From positions 276,894-340,893 of the forward strand of contig NZ_LQPC01000028.1 of NCBI RefSeq assembly GCF_002101705.1: a DNA stretch of 64,000 nt. The letters run 5' to 3'. This DNA is from Mycolicibacterium iranicum (lineage in GTDB: Bacteria > Actinomycetota > Actinomycetes > Mycobacteriales > Mycobacteriaceae). Positions 1 through 7,925 of the stretch are shown here, in pieces (positions within the stretch are counted from its first letter, which is position 1; each line of letters begins with the position of its first letter). A model generated the notes under the pieces. That model made no database searches, was not told the DNA's origin, and was given only the letters and a program-made list of their open reading frames with translations. A program made the position numbers and the translations under genes.

Positions 1-236
1 GCGGTCTTGCGCAGCACGTACAGCACAGAGGGTTTGCTGAGGTCGGCCGGGGAGTCGGGCTTGGCCGGATCCTCGGGATCGGGCGCCTGCCTGGTGTCCG
101 AATTGGCGTCCGGCTCGGGCGGGTCGGACGGGAGCCCAGGCTGCCGACGCTGGCCAGATCGCCCGAGCATCACTCCGGCGAGCAGGGCGCCCAGCGGCAC
201 GAGCCATCGCACAACACGGTTCACGCTGTCGGGCAT
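1..236 (-). CDS. N-terminus of a secreted or membrane-anchored protein (partial)
   Basis: Only the first 78 codons are in the window; the gene runs off the left edge. The ATG at 236 is followed by a hydrophobic stretch (about residues 9-24) after a short positively charged start, then a Pro/Asp/Glu-rich low-complexity linker (residues 30-68). This pattern suggests a signal peptide or single N-terminal anchor with a disordered spacer before an extracytoplasmic domain that is not visible. No family can be named. The opposite strand is also open here, but its product is a low-complexity shadow. Confidence 0.55.
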   Translation of the reverse strand, partial: MPDSVNRVVRWLVPLGALLAGVMLGRSGQRRQPGLPSDPPEPDANSDTRQAPDPEDPAKPDSPADLSKPSVLYVLRKT

Positions 237-313
237 GCCCGCAGGGCGCCGACCTAAACCACGTTGAACGAATTGCCGCGCAGGCACTTTGACAGCGTGC
301 GTAGGCTTGCGGC

Positions 314-517
314 GTGTTGCTCTTCTTCGGCTACGGAACCAAGCAGAAGCGCGCGGGGGTCGGTCAGGTCAGGCTGTGCGGGCGCTGCCACAACACGTCG
401 CAGTGGATCCGCGTTCGGGAGTTCAAACAGTTCTCACTGTTCTTCGTTCCGGTCGCGCGGTGGAATCGGCGCAATCTCGAGGTGTGCGGAATCTGCGGCG
501 ACGCTGTGGCAGTGTGA
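314..517 (+). CDS. zinc-ribbon domain protein, 67 aa
   Basis: A short protein starting at GTG 314 with two Cys pairs, CGRC near residue 22 and CGIC near residue 57, separated by a conserved-looking FFVPVARW segment. This is the layout of the small actinobacterial zinc-ribbon proteins that open with a LLFFGYGTK-like N-terminus. It probably binds one Zn through the four cysteines. The cellular role is unknown. It stands alone between the left-edge gene and the convergent monooxygenase, whose stop lies 5 bp away. Confidence 0.75.
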   Translation: MLLFFGYGTKQKRAGVGQVRLCGRCHNTSQWIRVREFKQFSLFFVPVARWNRRNLEVCGICGDAVAV

Positions 518-521
518 GCGT

Positions 522-1712
522 CTACATGTAATCGGGAAGTTGCTGAGCTGGGCTGGCGATGGTGTTGAGTCCGTTACCCGCAACTGCGGAAACGGCTCTG
601 CCGAGCGGGCTGGCCGCCAGCGCTGCCACCGTGTGCAGCAGCCGAATACCGTTGCTACTACGGGGATTGGCGAGCCGCAGCACCTTGGCGCGCACCGTGG
701 GTGCGGAGTCGGTGAACGGCTTCATCGCGTGTTCGTAGCGGTGCAGCGCAGCTGTCACCGCCCCGCCGGCGGCGAGTTCGCCGGCCAGGATGTAGGCGCC
801 GATGAGTGCCAGACTGGTTCCGGCACCGCCAAATGTTGCGTTGCAGAACGCGGAATCGCCCAATAGCGCGATCCTGCCTTTGCTCCATGTCGGGCTGTGC
901 ACCTGCCCGGCAACCGAGAAGTACATGGGCGCACCGCTTTCCAGTTCGGCAAGCACACGCGGTGCGGTGCCACCGACATCTGCGAACGTGCGGCGCAGGA
1001 TGGTCAGCTGTCCGGCGCGGTCGAGTTCCTCGAAGCCGCGAACGTCGGAGATGAATGTCAGGATGGCCCGCGTGGTACCGAGGTTGTCGGGCCGCAGATG
1101 GACGGCACGAGATTCGGTGACATGCTGCCAGTTCCACCATCGGTCGTCGCTGTCGAGGCGCGGGATGGTGGCGTAGGCGAAGTACATTCCGAGGTCAGTG
1201 ACGTCGACGGATGTGACGAACCGGCGCGACCGCGAGTGTAGGCCCTCGGCGATCACCAGCAGGTCGGCGTCGAGCGATGTCCCGTCCTGCAGCGCGATCC
1301 GGACGCGGTCCCCGTCGTCGTTGACGTCGCTGATCTGTATGCCGAAGCGGTAGTCGGTACCGGGGGTGTTCTCGATGAGGATGCGCGAGAGCTCGCCGCG
1401 CAGGATCTCCAATTCTGCTGTGGGCCCGTCATTGTCACCGTGACCCCCGACGGGAAATGACGCCGCCGGGGAGCCGTCGGCCCGGACGAAACGGGTGCCG
1501 ATCTCACCGGTGTTGGCCGCGCGGATGTCCCCGTCGAGACCCATACGGCGGACCACCTCGCGGGCCGCGCCACGGACGTCGACGTTCTGGCCCTCATCGC
1601 GGCGCTGAGGAAATCGCTCGAGGACGGTGGTGCTCCAGCCGCGCGCCGTGAGCTGATGCGCCAGTGCCGGGCCGGCGATTCCGGCACCTGAGATGACCGC
1701 ATGTCGAGGCAT
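522..1712 (-). CDS. FAD-dependent aromatic-ring-type monooxygenase
   Basis: A 396-aa flavoprotein of the PHBH/TetX-like class. GAGIAG at residues 9-14 is the Rossmann dinucleotide motif, AEGLHSRSR (155-163) stands where the family has its DG motif, and GDSAF (285-289) is the second FAD-ribose motif. Such enzymes use NAD(P)H and O2 to hydroxylate or inactivate small molecules; the substrate cannot be read from sequence. Related proteins are often annotated as tetracycline-destructase-like, which would be over-calling here. It diverges from the cyclase gene at 1786 across about 75 bp, so the two could share a control region. Confidence 0.85.
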   Translation of the reverse strand: MPRHAVISGAGIAGPALAHQLTARGWSTTVLERFPQRRDEGQNVDVRGAAREVVRRMGLDGDIRAANTGEIGTRFVRADGSPAASFPVGGHGDNDGPTAELEILRGELSRILIENTPGTDYRFGIQISDVNDDGDRVRIALQDGTSLDADLLVIAEGLHSRSRRFVTSVDVTDLGMYFAYATIPRLDSDDRWWNWQHVTESRAVHLRPDNLGTTRAILTFISDVRGFEELDRAGQLTILRRTFADVGGTAPRVLAELESGAPMYFSVAGQVHSPTWSKGRIALLGDSAFCNATFGGAGTSLALIGAYILAGELAAGGAVTAALHRYEHAMKPFTDSAPTVRAKVLRLANPRSSNGIRLLHTVAALAASPLGRAVSAVAGNGLNTIASPAQQLPDYM

Positions 1713-1785
1713 GGCGGAATTCTTGCCCTACGCGCGGTTCGGTGAAACCGGACCGGCATGACGCGTGCATGACATTCTGGCCACC

Positions 1786-2556
1786 ATGCGCACCCTGATC
1801 GACATCTCCGTGCCGCTGCGCAGCGGCATCGCTTCCGATCCGCCCGGCTACCGTCCCGAGATCGAGTACCTCACCCACCGCGACACCGTCGACGACGTGT
1901 TGGCCTTCTTTCCGGGTGCCACGCGGGACGACCTGCCTGACGGCGAGGGCTGGGCTATCGAACGCGTGTCGATGACGACGCACAGCGGCACCCATCTCGA
2001 CGCGCCGTATCACTTCGCCTCGACGATGAACCACGGCGAACGCGCGATCACCATTGACGAGGTCCCGCTCGAATGGTGCCTTCAGCCCGGCGTCAAACTC
2101 GACTTCCGTCACTTCGACGACGGCTACGTCGTCACCCCCGACGACATCGATGCCGAGCTGCAGCGCATCGGCCATACGCTGTCCCCGCTGGAGATCGTCG
2201 TGGTCAACACGAGCGCCGGCACACGGTATGGCCATGACGACTACGTGCAGCGGGGTTGCGGCATCGGACGCGACGCGACGCTGCACATGCTCGAGCAGGG
2301 CGTGCGGCTCACGGGCACCGACGCCTGGAGCTGGGATGCGCCGTTCTCCTACACGGCACGCCGATACGCCGAGGACCACGATCCTTCCGTCATCTGGGAG
2401 GGACACAAGGCCGGCCGCGACATCGGGTACTGCCACATCGAGAAGCTGCACAACCTCGAACAGTTGCCCTCGACCGGCTTCGAGGTGTCCTGCTTCCCGG
2501 TGAAGGTCGACGCTGCCTCGGCGGGATGGACCAGGGCCGTCGCGATCATCGGTTAG
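1786..2556 (+). CDS. cyclase family protein (kynurenine formamidase-like metal hydrolase)
   Basis: A 256-aa protein with the signature HSGTHLDAPYHF around residues 66-77. H66, H70 and D72 are the expected metal ligands of the PF04199 fold used by bacterial arylformamidases and by polyketide cyclases. The ATG at 1786 is preferred because it opens directly into the conserved first strand; an in-frame GTG at 1765 would add seven residues. The natural substrate is unknown, and no kynurenine pathway genes lie nearby. Its stop overlaps the end of the convergent tetR gene by 11 bp. Confidence 0.85.
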   Translation: MRTLIDISVPLRSGIASDPPGYRPEIEYLTHRDTVDDVLAFFPGATRDDLPDGEGWAIERVSMTTHSGTHLDAPYHFASTMNHGERAITIDEVPLEWCLQPGVKLDFRHFDDGYVVTPDDIDAELQRIGHTLSPLEIVVVNTSAGTRYGHDDYVQRGCGIGRDATLHMLEQGVRLTGTDAWSWDAPFSYTARRYAEDHDPSVIWEGHKAGRDIGYCHIEKLHNLEQLPSTGFEVSCFPVKVDAASAGWTRAVAIIG

Positions 2557-3145
2557 CGGCTGTCCCCACCGCGCGGGTGAGCATGTCGGCGAGTAGATCG
2601 AGGTACGCGGCGTCGACGGGCCTGCCGTGTGCGATGCGCCAGTAGGTGGGTGCGGCGAGCAGGTCGAGCAGGAGGTCGGCCTGGTCTTCGGTCATATCCC
2701 CCCGCGCCACGGCGCGATCGAGGGTCGAACGCGCCCACCGTCGGCGCGGTTCGGCGATGTGTGCGGCGCTCGCCTCGGCGAGTGCGGGGTTGCGGTCGTA
2801 CTCGGCCAGAAGGCTGGGCAGGATCACGCGCATCCGCGGATCGGTCAACCAGTCCGCAACGGCTTCGAGAAGGGCGCGGATGTCGCCGCGCAGGCTCCCG
2901 GTGTCGGGTGCCGGTGTGGACGGGACGCTGAACTGGGCGAGCACGGCGGTGACGAGGTCTACCTTCGACGGCCAGCGCCGGTAGAGCGCGCTCTTTCCGA
3001 CTCCGGCGCGCCGGGCGACGCTCTCCATCGACAGTTTCGCGTAGCCGGCCTCGACCAGCATGTCGACGGCGGCGGTGGTGATCGCGTCGGTCACTTCCGG
3101 CTTGAAGACCGCAGCTCCGGTCGGTTCGCGGCGAATGTCGGGCAC
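2546..3145 (-). CDS. TetR-family repressor
   Basis: A 199-aa regulator with an N-terminal helix-turn-helix (about residues 20-65, including GVGKSALYRRWPSK) and an all-helical ligand-binding half, the standard TetR size and layout. The GTG start at 3145 faces the SnoaL gene at 3244, and two inverted repeats built on GGACGG/CCGTCC lie in between. That makes this protein the likely repressor of itself and of the SnoaL-NmrA pair. The inducer is unknown. Confidence 0.9.
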   Translation of the reverse strand: MPDIRREPTGAAVFKPEVTDAITTAAVDMLVEAGYAKLSMESVARRAGVGKSALYRRWPSKVDLVTAVLAQFSVPSTPAPDTGSLRGDIRALLEAVADWLTDPRMRVILPSLLAEYDRNPALAEASAAHIAEPRRRWARSTLDRAVARGDMTEDQADLLLDLLAAPTYWRIAHGRPVDAAYLDLLADMLTRAVGTAANR

Positions 3146-3163
3146 CGCGTCAGATTACCGGCT

Positions 3164-3182
3164 GGACGGAACAGTACCGTCC
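3164..3182. promoter_or_regulatory. imperfect TetR operator, upstream copy
   Basis: GGACGG (3164-3169) and CCGTCC (3177-3182) form inverted half-sites separated by seven bases. The half-sites match those of the stronger palindrome about 30 bp downstream. The position, just outside the tetR start, suits autoregulation. Assignment to this repressor is an inference from position. Confidence 0.6.
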
Positions 3183-3196
3183 GTTGATGCGTTACG

Positions 3197-3224
3197 GTGG
3201 ACGGGACGGAACCGTCCCGTCCAC
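3197..3224. promoter_or_regulatory. 28-bp near-perfect palindrome, probable TetR operator
   Basis: Positions 3197-3209 and 3212-3224 are exact reverse complements (13-bp arms starting GTGGACGGG) around a two-base AA centre. It lies between the divergent tetR start and the ribosome-binding site of the SnoaL gene at 3244, where a bound repressor would block the rightward promoter. The arm length and symmetry are typical of TetR operators. Confidence 0.8.
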
Positions 3225-3243
3225 ACTGACTGGAGGATCGCCG

Positions 3244-3675
3244 ATGCCACCTTCGACCGACCAGGCCCGACGCGAGCACACCGACGCTGTCATCGACCGT
3301 GCGCTCGAACTGTTGGTCGCTCACGACATGGAGGGGTTCGCTGCGCTCTGGGCGCCGGGCGGCACCATGGAGTTTCCGTTCGCCGCGGCAGGGCAGCCGG
3401 CGCGCCTCGACGGCCGATCGGCCGTCGCCGACTACTTGTCCGGCTACACCGAAATGCTCGACGTGCGGGCCATCGCGTCCCAGACACGGCATCAGACCGG
3501 CGATCCGTCGACCGTCATCGTCGAGTTCGAGGTGGACGGCGTTGCCGTGGCTGCGCAGAAGCCCTACCGGATGCGCTACATCGCGGTCATCACCGTCGGC
3601 GCGGACGGCATCGAGAACTACCGGGATTACTGGAGTCCGCTGGCCGCCGCCGAGGTCCTGGGTGAGACGAGATGA
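3244..3675 (+). CDS. SnoaL-like / NTF2-fold protein
   Basis: A 143-aa protein with the pattern of the SnoaL/ketosteroid-isomerase-like cone fold: an N-terminal helix with a WAPGG-type turn, central strands, and a C-terminal ENYRDYWSP strand. TGGAGG at 3231-3236 gives an excellent ribosome-binding site for ATG 3244. The family includes isomerases, cyclases and many uncharacterised small-molecule binders, so the reaction is not known. The stop overlaps the start of the next gene (ATGA), implying co-translation with the NmrA-like reductase under TetR control. Confidence 0.85.
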   Translation: MPPSTDQARREHTDAVIDRALELLVAHDMEGFAALWAPGGTMEFPFAAAGQPARLDGRSAVADYLSGYTEMLDVRAIASQTRHQTGDPSTVIVEFEVDGVAVAAQKPYRMRYIAVITVGADGIENYRDYWSPLAAAEVLGETR

Positions 3676-4499
3676 GAGCACCGGTGTTGGTCACCGGCGC
3701 GACGGGCAACACCGGCTCCGCGGTGAGCCGTCTGCTGAAAGCCGCAGCGGTCGAGGTGCGCGAAGCGAGCCGCAGGCCAGGTCCCGCCGGCATCAGGTTC
3801 GATTGGAACGATCCGAAGACCTACGCACCTGCCTTTCGGAATGTCGAGCGCATGTATCTGGTCGCACCGATCGGCGAAGCCGAGCCTGCGCCAATTGTGC
3901 AACCGTTCTTGGAGATCGGGCTCAGCCAGGGTTTGCGCCGAGTCGTCCTCCTCAGTGCATCCGCGATCGAACCCGCTGCTGCCGGGCTCGGGGCGCTGCA
4001 CCGCCTGGTGACCGAGCTCGTGCCGGAGTGGGCCATCTTGCAGCCCTCCTGGTTCATGCAGAACCTTGTCGGCGATCACCCCGTCGCGCACGGCCTGCGA
4101 AACGGGTTGCTCACGACGGCGACCGGTGACGGTCGGATCGGCTTCGTCGACGCGGAGGACATCGCCGCGGTGGCTACGCACTGCCTGCTGCAGGACGACG
4201 CCCCGAACTGCTCGCTCGTCATCACCGGACCAGAAGCGCTGAGCTACGCCGACGTGTGCGCGCTGGTAAGCGAACTCACCGGCAGGCAGATCCGCCACGT
4301 CGCGGTCACGGCGGCAGAACGCGCCGCTCAGATCGCCGCCACCGGGGTGCCCAAGGAATTCGCGGCGATACTCGCCGCGATGGACGACGAGATCAGCAGG
4401 GGATCCGAAGACCGGGTGACCGACACTGTCACGCGCCTCACCGGGCGTTCGCCGTTCTCGATGGCCGAGTTCCTGGCCCGGCACCGTTCGAACCTGTGA
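3672..4499 (+). CDS. NmrA-like atypical SDR, NAD(P)-binding
   Basis: A 275-aa protein with TGATGNTG at residues 8-15, the Gly-rich motif of atypical SDRs of the NmrA/azoreductase-like group. The RPG at 35-37 could read the cofactor phosphate. The middle (LQPSWFMQN) and the C-terminal half resemble this group, which lacks the classical YxxxK pair. It may be a quinone or small-molecule reductase, or a redox sensor. The start overlaps the SnoaL stop by four bases. Confidence 0.85.
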   Translation: MRAPVLVTGATGNTGSAVSRLLKAAAVEVREASRRPGPAGIRFDWNDPKTYAPAFRNVERMYLVAPIGEAEPAPIVQPFLEIGLSQGLRRVVLLSASAIEPAAAGLGALHRLVTELVPEWAILQPSWFMQNLVGDHPVAHGLRNGLLTTATGDGRIGFVDAEDIAAVATHCLLQDDAPNCSLVITGPEALSYADVCALVSELTGRQIRHVAVTAAERAAQIAATGVPKEFAAILAAMDDEISRGSEDRVTDTVTRLTGRSPFSMAEFLARHRSNL

Positions 4500-4579
4500 A
4501 ACATTCCGGAAACACAATCGCCGCGTAGCCGAAACGCAGGCCCGCCATCCTCGTCCGGGACCGTCGAAGGAGCCGGACA

Positions 4580-5845
4580 TTGAGTGAGATCGATCCCGCC
4601 GCGACCGCGTGGCTTCTGACCAGCACCGCCCTTGTTCTCCTGATGACACCGGGGCTCGCGATCTTCTACGGCGGCATGGTGCGCACCACCGGCGTGCTGA
4701 ACATGATCATGATGAGCTTCATCGCGATCCCGCTGGTGACGGTGTCCTGGCTGCTGGTCGGCTACAGCCTGGCGTTCGGCGGGGATGGTGCGGGCGGGCT
4801 GATCGGCGGGTTGTCGCACATCGGTATGAGCGGCATCGCGCCCGACACAGCCCGCGGGCCGGTGCCCGAATTGTTGTTCGCCACTTTCCAGCTCAGCTTC
4901 GCCATCATCACGGCCGCGTTGATCAGCGGTGCGATCGCCGATCGCGCCAAGTTCGTCGCATGGGCCGTCTTCGTGCCACTCTGGGCTATCGCCGTGTACG
5001 CGGTGGTGGCGCACTGGGTGTGGGCACCGAGTGGCTGGCTCTTCGAGCTCGGGGTGCTCGACTACGCCGGTGGCCTCGTCGTCGAGATCGTTTCCGGAGC
5101 TTCGGCTTTGGCGTTGGCGTTGGTTCTGGGACCGCGTATCGGCTTCAAGAAGGACGCGATGCGTCCCCACAACCTTCCCTTCGTCCTGCTCGGTGTCGGC
5201 TTGCTCTGGTTCGGCTGGTTCGGGTTCAACGCCGGATCAGCCCTGGCCGCCAACGGAACTGCCGCCGCGATCTTCCTGAACACCCTCGTCGCAGGCTGCC
5301 TGGGCATGCTGGGCTGGCTGACGGTGGAACAGGTCCGGGACGGCAAACCCACGACGTTCGGCGCGGCCTCGGGTGTCGTCGCCGGCCTGGTCGCGATCAC
5401 ACCATCCTGCGGGACGGTCGACACGCTCGGGGCCGCTGTGGTCGGCCTGCTCGCCGGCATCGTCTGTTCGTTTGCGATCGGTCTGAAGTTCCGCTTCGGA
5501 TATGACGATTCTCTCGACGTGGTCGGCGTGCACTTCGTCGGCGGCGTGGTCGGCACGCTGTTGATCGGTCTGCTCGCCACGGACGTGATGACCGGCGGAC
5601 CGGAAGGGCTGCTCTACGGCGGCGGTCTGGGGCAGCTCGGTAAGCAGGCTCTGGCGGTGGTGGTCGTCGCCGGATACGCGTTCGCCGTGTCCTTCGTCCT
5701 GGCCAAGCTGATCGACCGCGTCATCGGTTTCCGGATCAGTCCCGAGGACGAGACCTCCGGCGTCGACTTCTCACAGCACGCGGAAACCGCGTATGCCGAA
5801 GGCGTCCACGGCCACGCGGCGCCGCGCCGCGAGCCACCGCTGTAG
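4580..5845 (+). CDS. amt: ammonium transporter (Amt/MEP/Rh family)
   Basis: A 421-aa polytopic membrane protein with the Amt signatures: GGMVR near residue 31, the GLLWFGWFGFNAGSAL segment (207-222), Asp161 in DYAGG and His318 in VVGVHFVGG. It conducts ammonium across the cytoplasmic membrane. The TTG start at 4580 is preceded by GAAGGAG. The first pore twin-histidine, expected at the end of DYAGGxVV, is Glu169 (codon 5084-5086), as in yeast Mep1/Mep3, while the second (His318) is kept. No glnK lies next to it, so this is probably a second Amt outside the amt-glnB-glnD cluster usual in mycobacteria. Confidence 0.93.
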   Translation: MSEIDPAATAWLLTSTALVLLMTPGLAIFYGGMVRTTGVLNMIMMSFIAIPLVTVSWLLVGYSLAFGGDGAGGLIGGLSHIGMSGIAPDTARGPVPELLFATFQLSFAIITAALISGAIADRAKFVAWAVFVPLWAIAVYAVVAHWVWAPSGWLFELGVLDYAGGLVVEIVSGASALALALVLGPRIGFKKDAMRPHNLPFVLLGVGLLWFGWFGFNAGSALAANGTAAAIFLNTLVAGCLGMLGWLTVEQVRDGKPTTFGAASGVVAGLVAITPSCGTVDTLGAAVVGLLAGIVCSFAIGLKFRFGYDDSLDVVGVHFVGGVVGTLLIGLLATDVMTGGPEGLLYGGGLGQLGKQALAVVVVAGYAFAVSFVLAKLIDRVIGFRISPEDETSGVDFSQHAETAYAEGVHGHAAPRREPPL

Positions 5846-5896
5846 GTCAGGTGTCGGTGCGGGCGGCTACCGACCCCAAGAATGCGGCCCCCGGCC

Positions 5897-7879
5897 TCAA
5901 TCGCGGAAGACGGAGGTGATCGCCGCGACCCGCGGGTCAGCGCGCAGTTCCTCCAAGGTCAGGGGCAGCGGCAGGCGCCAGTTCGGGTACTCGTCCACCG
6001 TCCCGGGAAGATTCGGCTGCCTCGGTTCGGCGATGACGTCATAGGGCGAAATCAGCTTCAACCGGCTAGCGGTCGCCGCCAGGAACCGGTGCATCGCAAG
6101 GACGATCGCCGATTCGTCCGGCTCCGACTCGGCGTCCAGAAACCCTTCCGACCGCAGCAGGGCCAGCCATTCGGCCCGCTCCCTGTCGGCGTTGGCCTGC
6201 TCGGCATCGACATCGTCGAGGAGGCCGAGATCGGCACGCACCCGGACATGCTCACCGCGAAAAAAGCCGGCTGCGGTCGGCAAGTCGTGCGTGGACAGGC
6301 TGGCGGCTGCGCGGGCAGGCCAGTTCGCGGGAGCCAGCAGCGGCTCGCCCTCGACGGACTGGTCGCGGGTGAACCAGGACACCGCGCAGCCCAGCATGCC
6401 GTCGTCCGCAAGGGCCTCGGTGACCTCCGGTTCGACGGTGCCCAGGTCCTCGCCGACGACGGTCGCGTGAGCCCGGTGCGCCTCCAGCGCGAGCACCGCG
6501 AGCATCGTCTCCGCGTCGTAGTGCACGTACGTGCCGCGGTCGGGGCCGTCGCCCGGCGGAATCCACCAGAGCCGCCATAGCCCCGCGACGTGATCGATCC
6601 GCAGCCCGTCGGCGTGCGCGAGGACGGCACGCAGCATGTCACGCAGTGCGGCGTAGCCGGTCGCGGCAAGCCTGTCGGGCCGCCAGGGTGGCAGCCCCCA
6701 GTCCTGGCCGCGGGGAGTGAAGTTGTCCGGTGGCGCCCCGACGCTCACGCCCGCGGCGAGCACGTCGGCCAGGGCCCACGCATCGGCGCCGTCTGCGTCG
6801 ACGCCCACGGCGAGGTCGTGCAGGACGCCTAAGCCCATGCCGGCGTCTCGCGCGGCGCCCCTTACGCTCGTGAGCTGGTCGGAGCAGCACTGCTGCACCC
6901 AGGCATGAAAGGCCACCCGCGACGCCAGCTCCCGGCGTGCCGCCGCCACGGCCGATCCGTTGACGTCCCGCAGCGCCTCGGGCCAGCGGCTCCACCGCCC
7001 GCCGTGTCGCTCGGCCAGCGCGCAGTAGGTGGCCCAGTCCCGCAGCCCCGCCGACGCCGACGATTCGTCGATCGGGTTGGGGCGGCTCTCACTACGCCAA
7101 AGCAGTTCTAGAGCACCGCGTTTGGCAACCCAGACGAGATCGTGGTCGATCCGGGGGGTCGCCGCGGAGACACGCAAGGCGTCCACCTCGGCACGCACAT
7201 CCGCATCGGCCCGGCGATAAGCAGCGGTGTCCTCGATGCGCAGGGCCAGGGGATTGGCGAACCGGCGACTCGACGGTGTGTAGGGCGACGGCTGCACCGG
7301 ATGCGTCGGTCCGGGGGCGTGGAGTGGGTTGAGCAGGACGGCTCCCGCGCCGTGTGTCGTCGCGGTCCATTCGACGAACTCTCGGAGGTCCCCGAGGTCA
7401 CCGATACCCCAGGAGCGGGCCGAGCGAAGTGCGTAGAGCTGCAGCATCCACCCCCACGTCGGCGGCGCGGCGGGGACCTTTCGCGGGGCGGCGACGACGG
7501 TGGCCTGTTGGCCGTCGCGCGTGTGCAACCGGTACCAGCCCGGCGACAGGTCGCCGGGAAGTGCCCCGTCGACCGCTGTCTCCGAACCGTCCTCTGCGAC
7601 CAGCGACACGGCACCGGGTACCGCGCGCGGTGGCCCGCCCACGCGCATCGAGATCGTCGGCGGTAGCACACCCGCCCGTTCGCGTTCGTCGAGTCGTGCC
7701 AATGCCGCGCGGCGACTGCACACGCTGCCCGCGTCGACCTCCATCAGCCCCAGCACGCGGATGACCACATCGGCGTCCACCTCGACCGGCTCACGCCGTT
7801 CGTTGCGGTAGGAGGTGGCCACGCCGTGCGCTGCGGCCAGTCGGCGCAGGTCTTCGGCCACGGGTTTCGGAGTCGCCAT
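5897..7879 (-). CDS. malQ: 4-alpha-glucanotransferase (amylomaltase)
   Basis: A 660-aa GH77 enzyme that transfers maltooligosaccharyl groups between glucans in maltose/glycogen metabolism. Family motifs are all present: GDLGDLREFVEW, the NPLHAP...SPYTPSSRRF loop, RIDHVAGL (nucleophile Asp), GEDLG (acid/base Glu) and STHDLPT (transition-state Asp). An N-terminal region of about 180 residues before the catalytic barrel is usual for actinobacterial MalQ. I chose the ATG at 7879; an in-frame GTG lies two codons upstream, and the longer open frame beyond it is only a shadow of the neighbouring gene. Confidence 0.93.
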   Translation of the reverse strand: MATPKPVAEDLRRLAAAHGVATSYRNERREPVEVDADVVIRVLGLMEVDAGSVCSRRAALARLDERERAGVLPPTISMRVGGPPRAVPGAVSLVAEDGSETAVDGALPGDLSPGWYRLHTRDGQQATVVAAPRKVPAAPPTWGWMLQLYALRSARSWGIGDLGDLREFVEWTATTHGAGAVLLNPLHAPGPTHPVQPSPYTPSSRRFANPLALRIEDTAAYRRADADVRAEVDALRVSAATPRIDHDLVWVAKRGALELLWRSESRPNPIDESSASAGLRDWATYCALAERHGGRWSRWPEALRDVNGSAVAAARRELASRVAFHAWVQQCCSDQLTSVRGAARDAGMGLGVLHDLAVGVDADGADAWALADVLAAGVSVGAPPDNFTPRGQDWGLPPWRPDRLAATGYAALRDMLRAVLAHADGLRIDHVAGLWRLWWIPPGDGPDRGTYVHYDAETMLAVLALEAHRAHATVVGEDLGTVEPEVTEALADDGMLGCAVSWFTRDQSVEGEPLLAPANWPARAAASLSTHDLPTAAGFFRGEHVRVRADLGLLDDVDAEQANADRERAEWLALLRSEGFLDAESEPDESAIVLAMHRFLAATASRLKLISPYDVIAEPRQPNLPGTVDEYPNWRLPLPLTLEELRADPRVAAITSVFRD

Positions 7880-7925
7880 CGTCACGGCGCGTTTGTACCC
7901 CGCGGGGGATTCCTTAATCCGTCGC

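Noticed and set aside
264..866. A 200-codon plus-strand frame over the zinc-ribbon and monooxygenase ends
   Set aside because: Its product is Arg/Ser-rich with no domain pattern, while the opposite strand carries a clear FAD monooxygenase.
522..1712. Tetracycline destructase
   Set aside because: Only general FAD monooxygenase motifs are visible, which do not fix the substrate.
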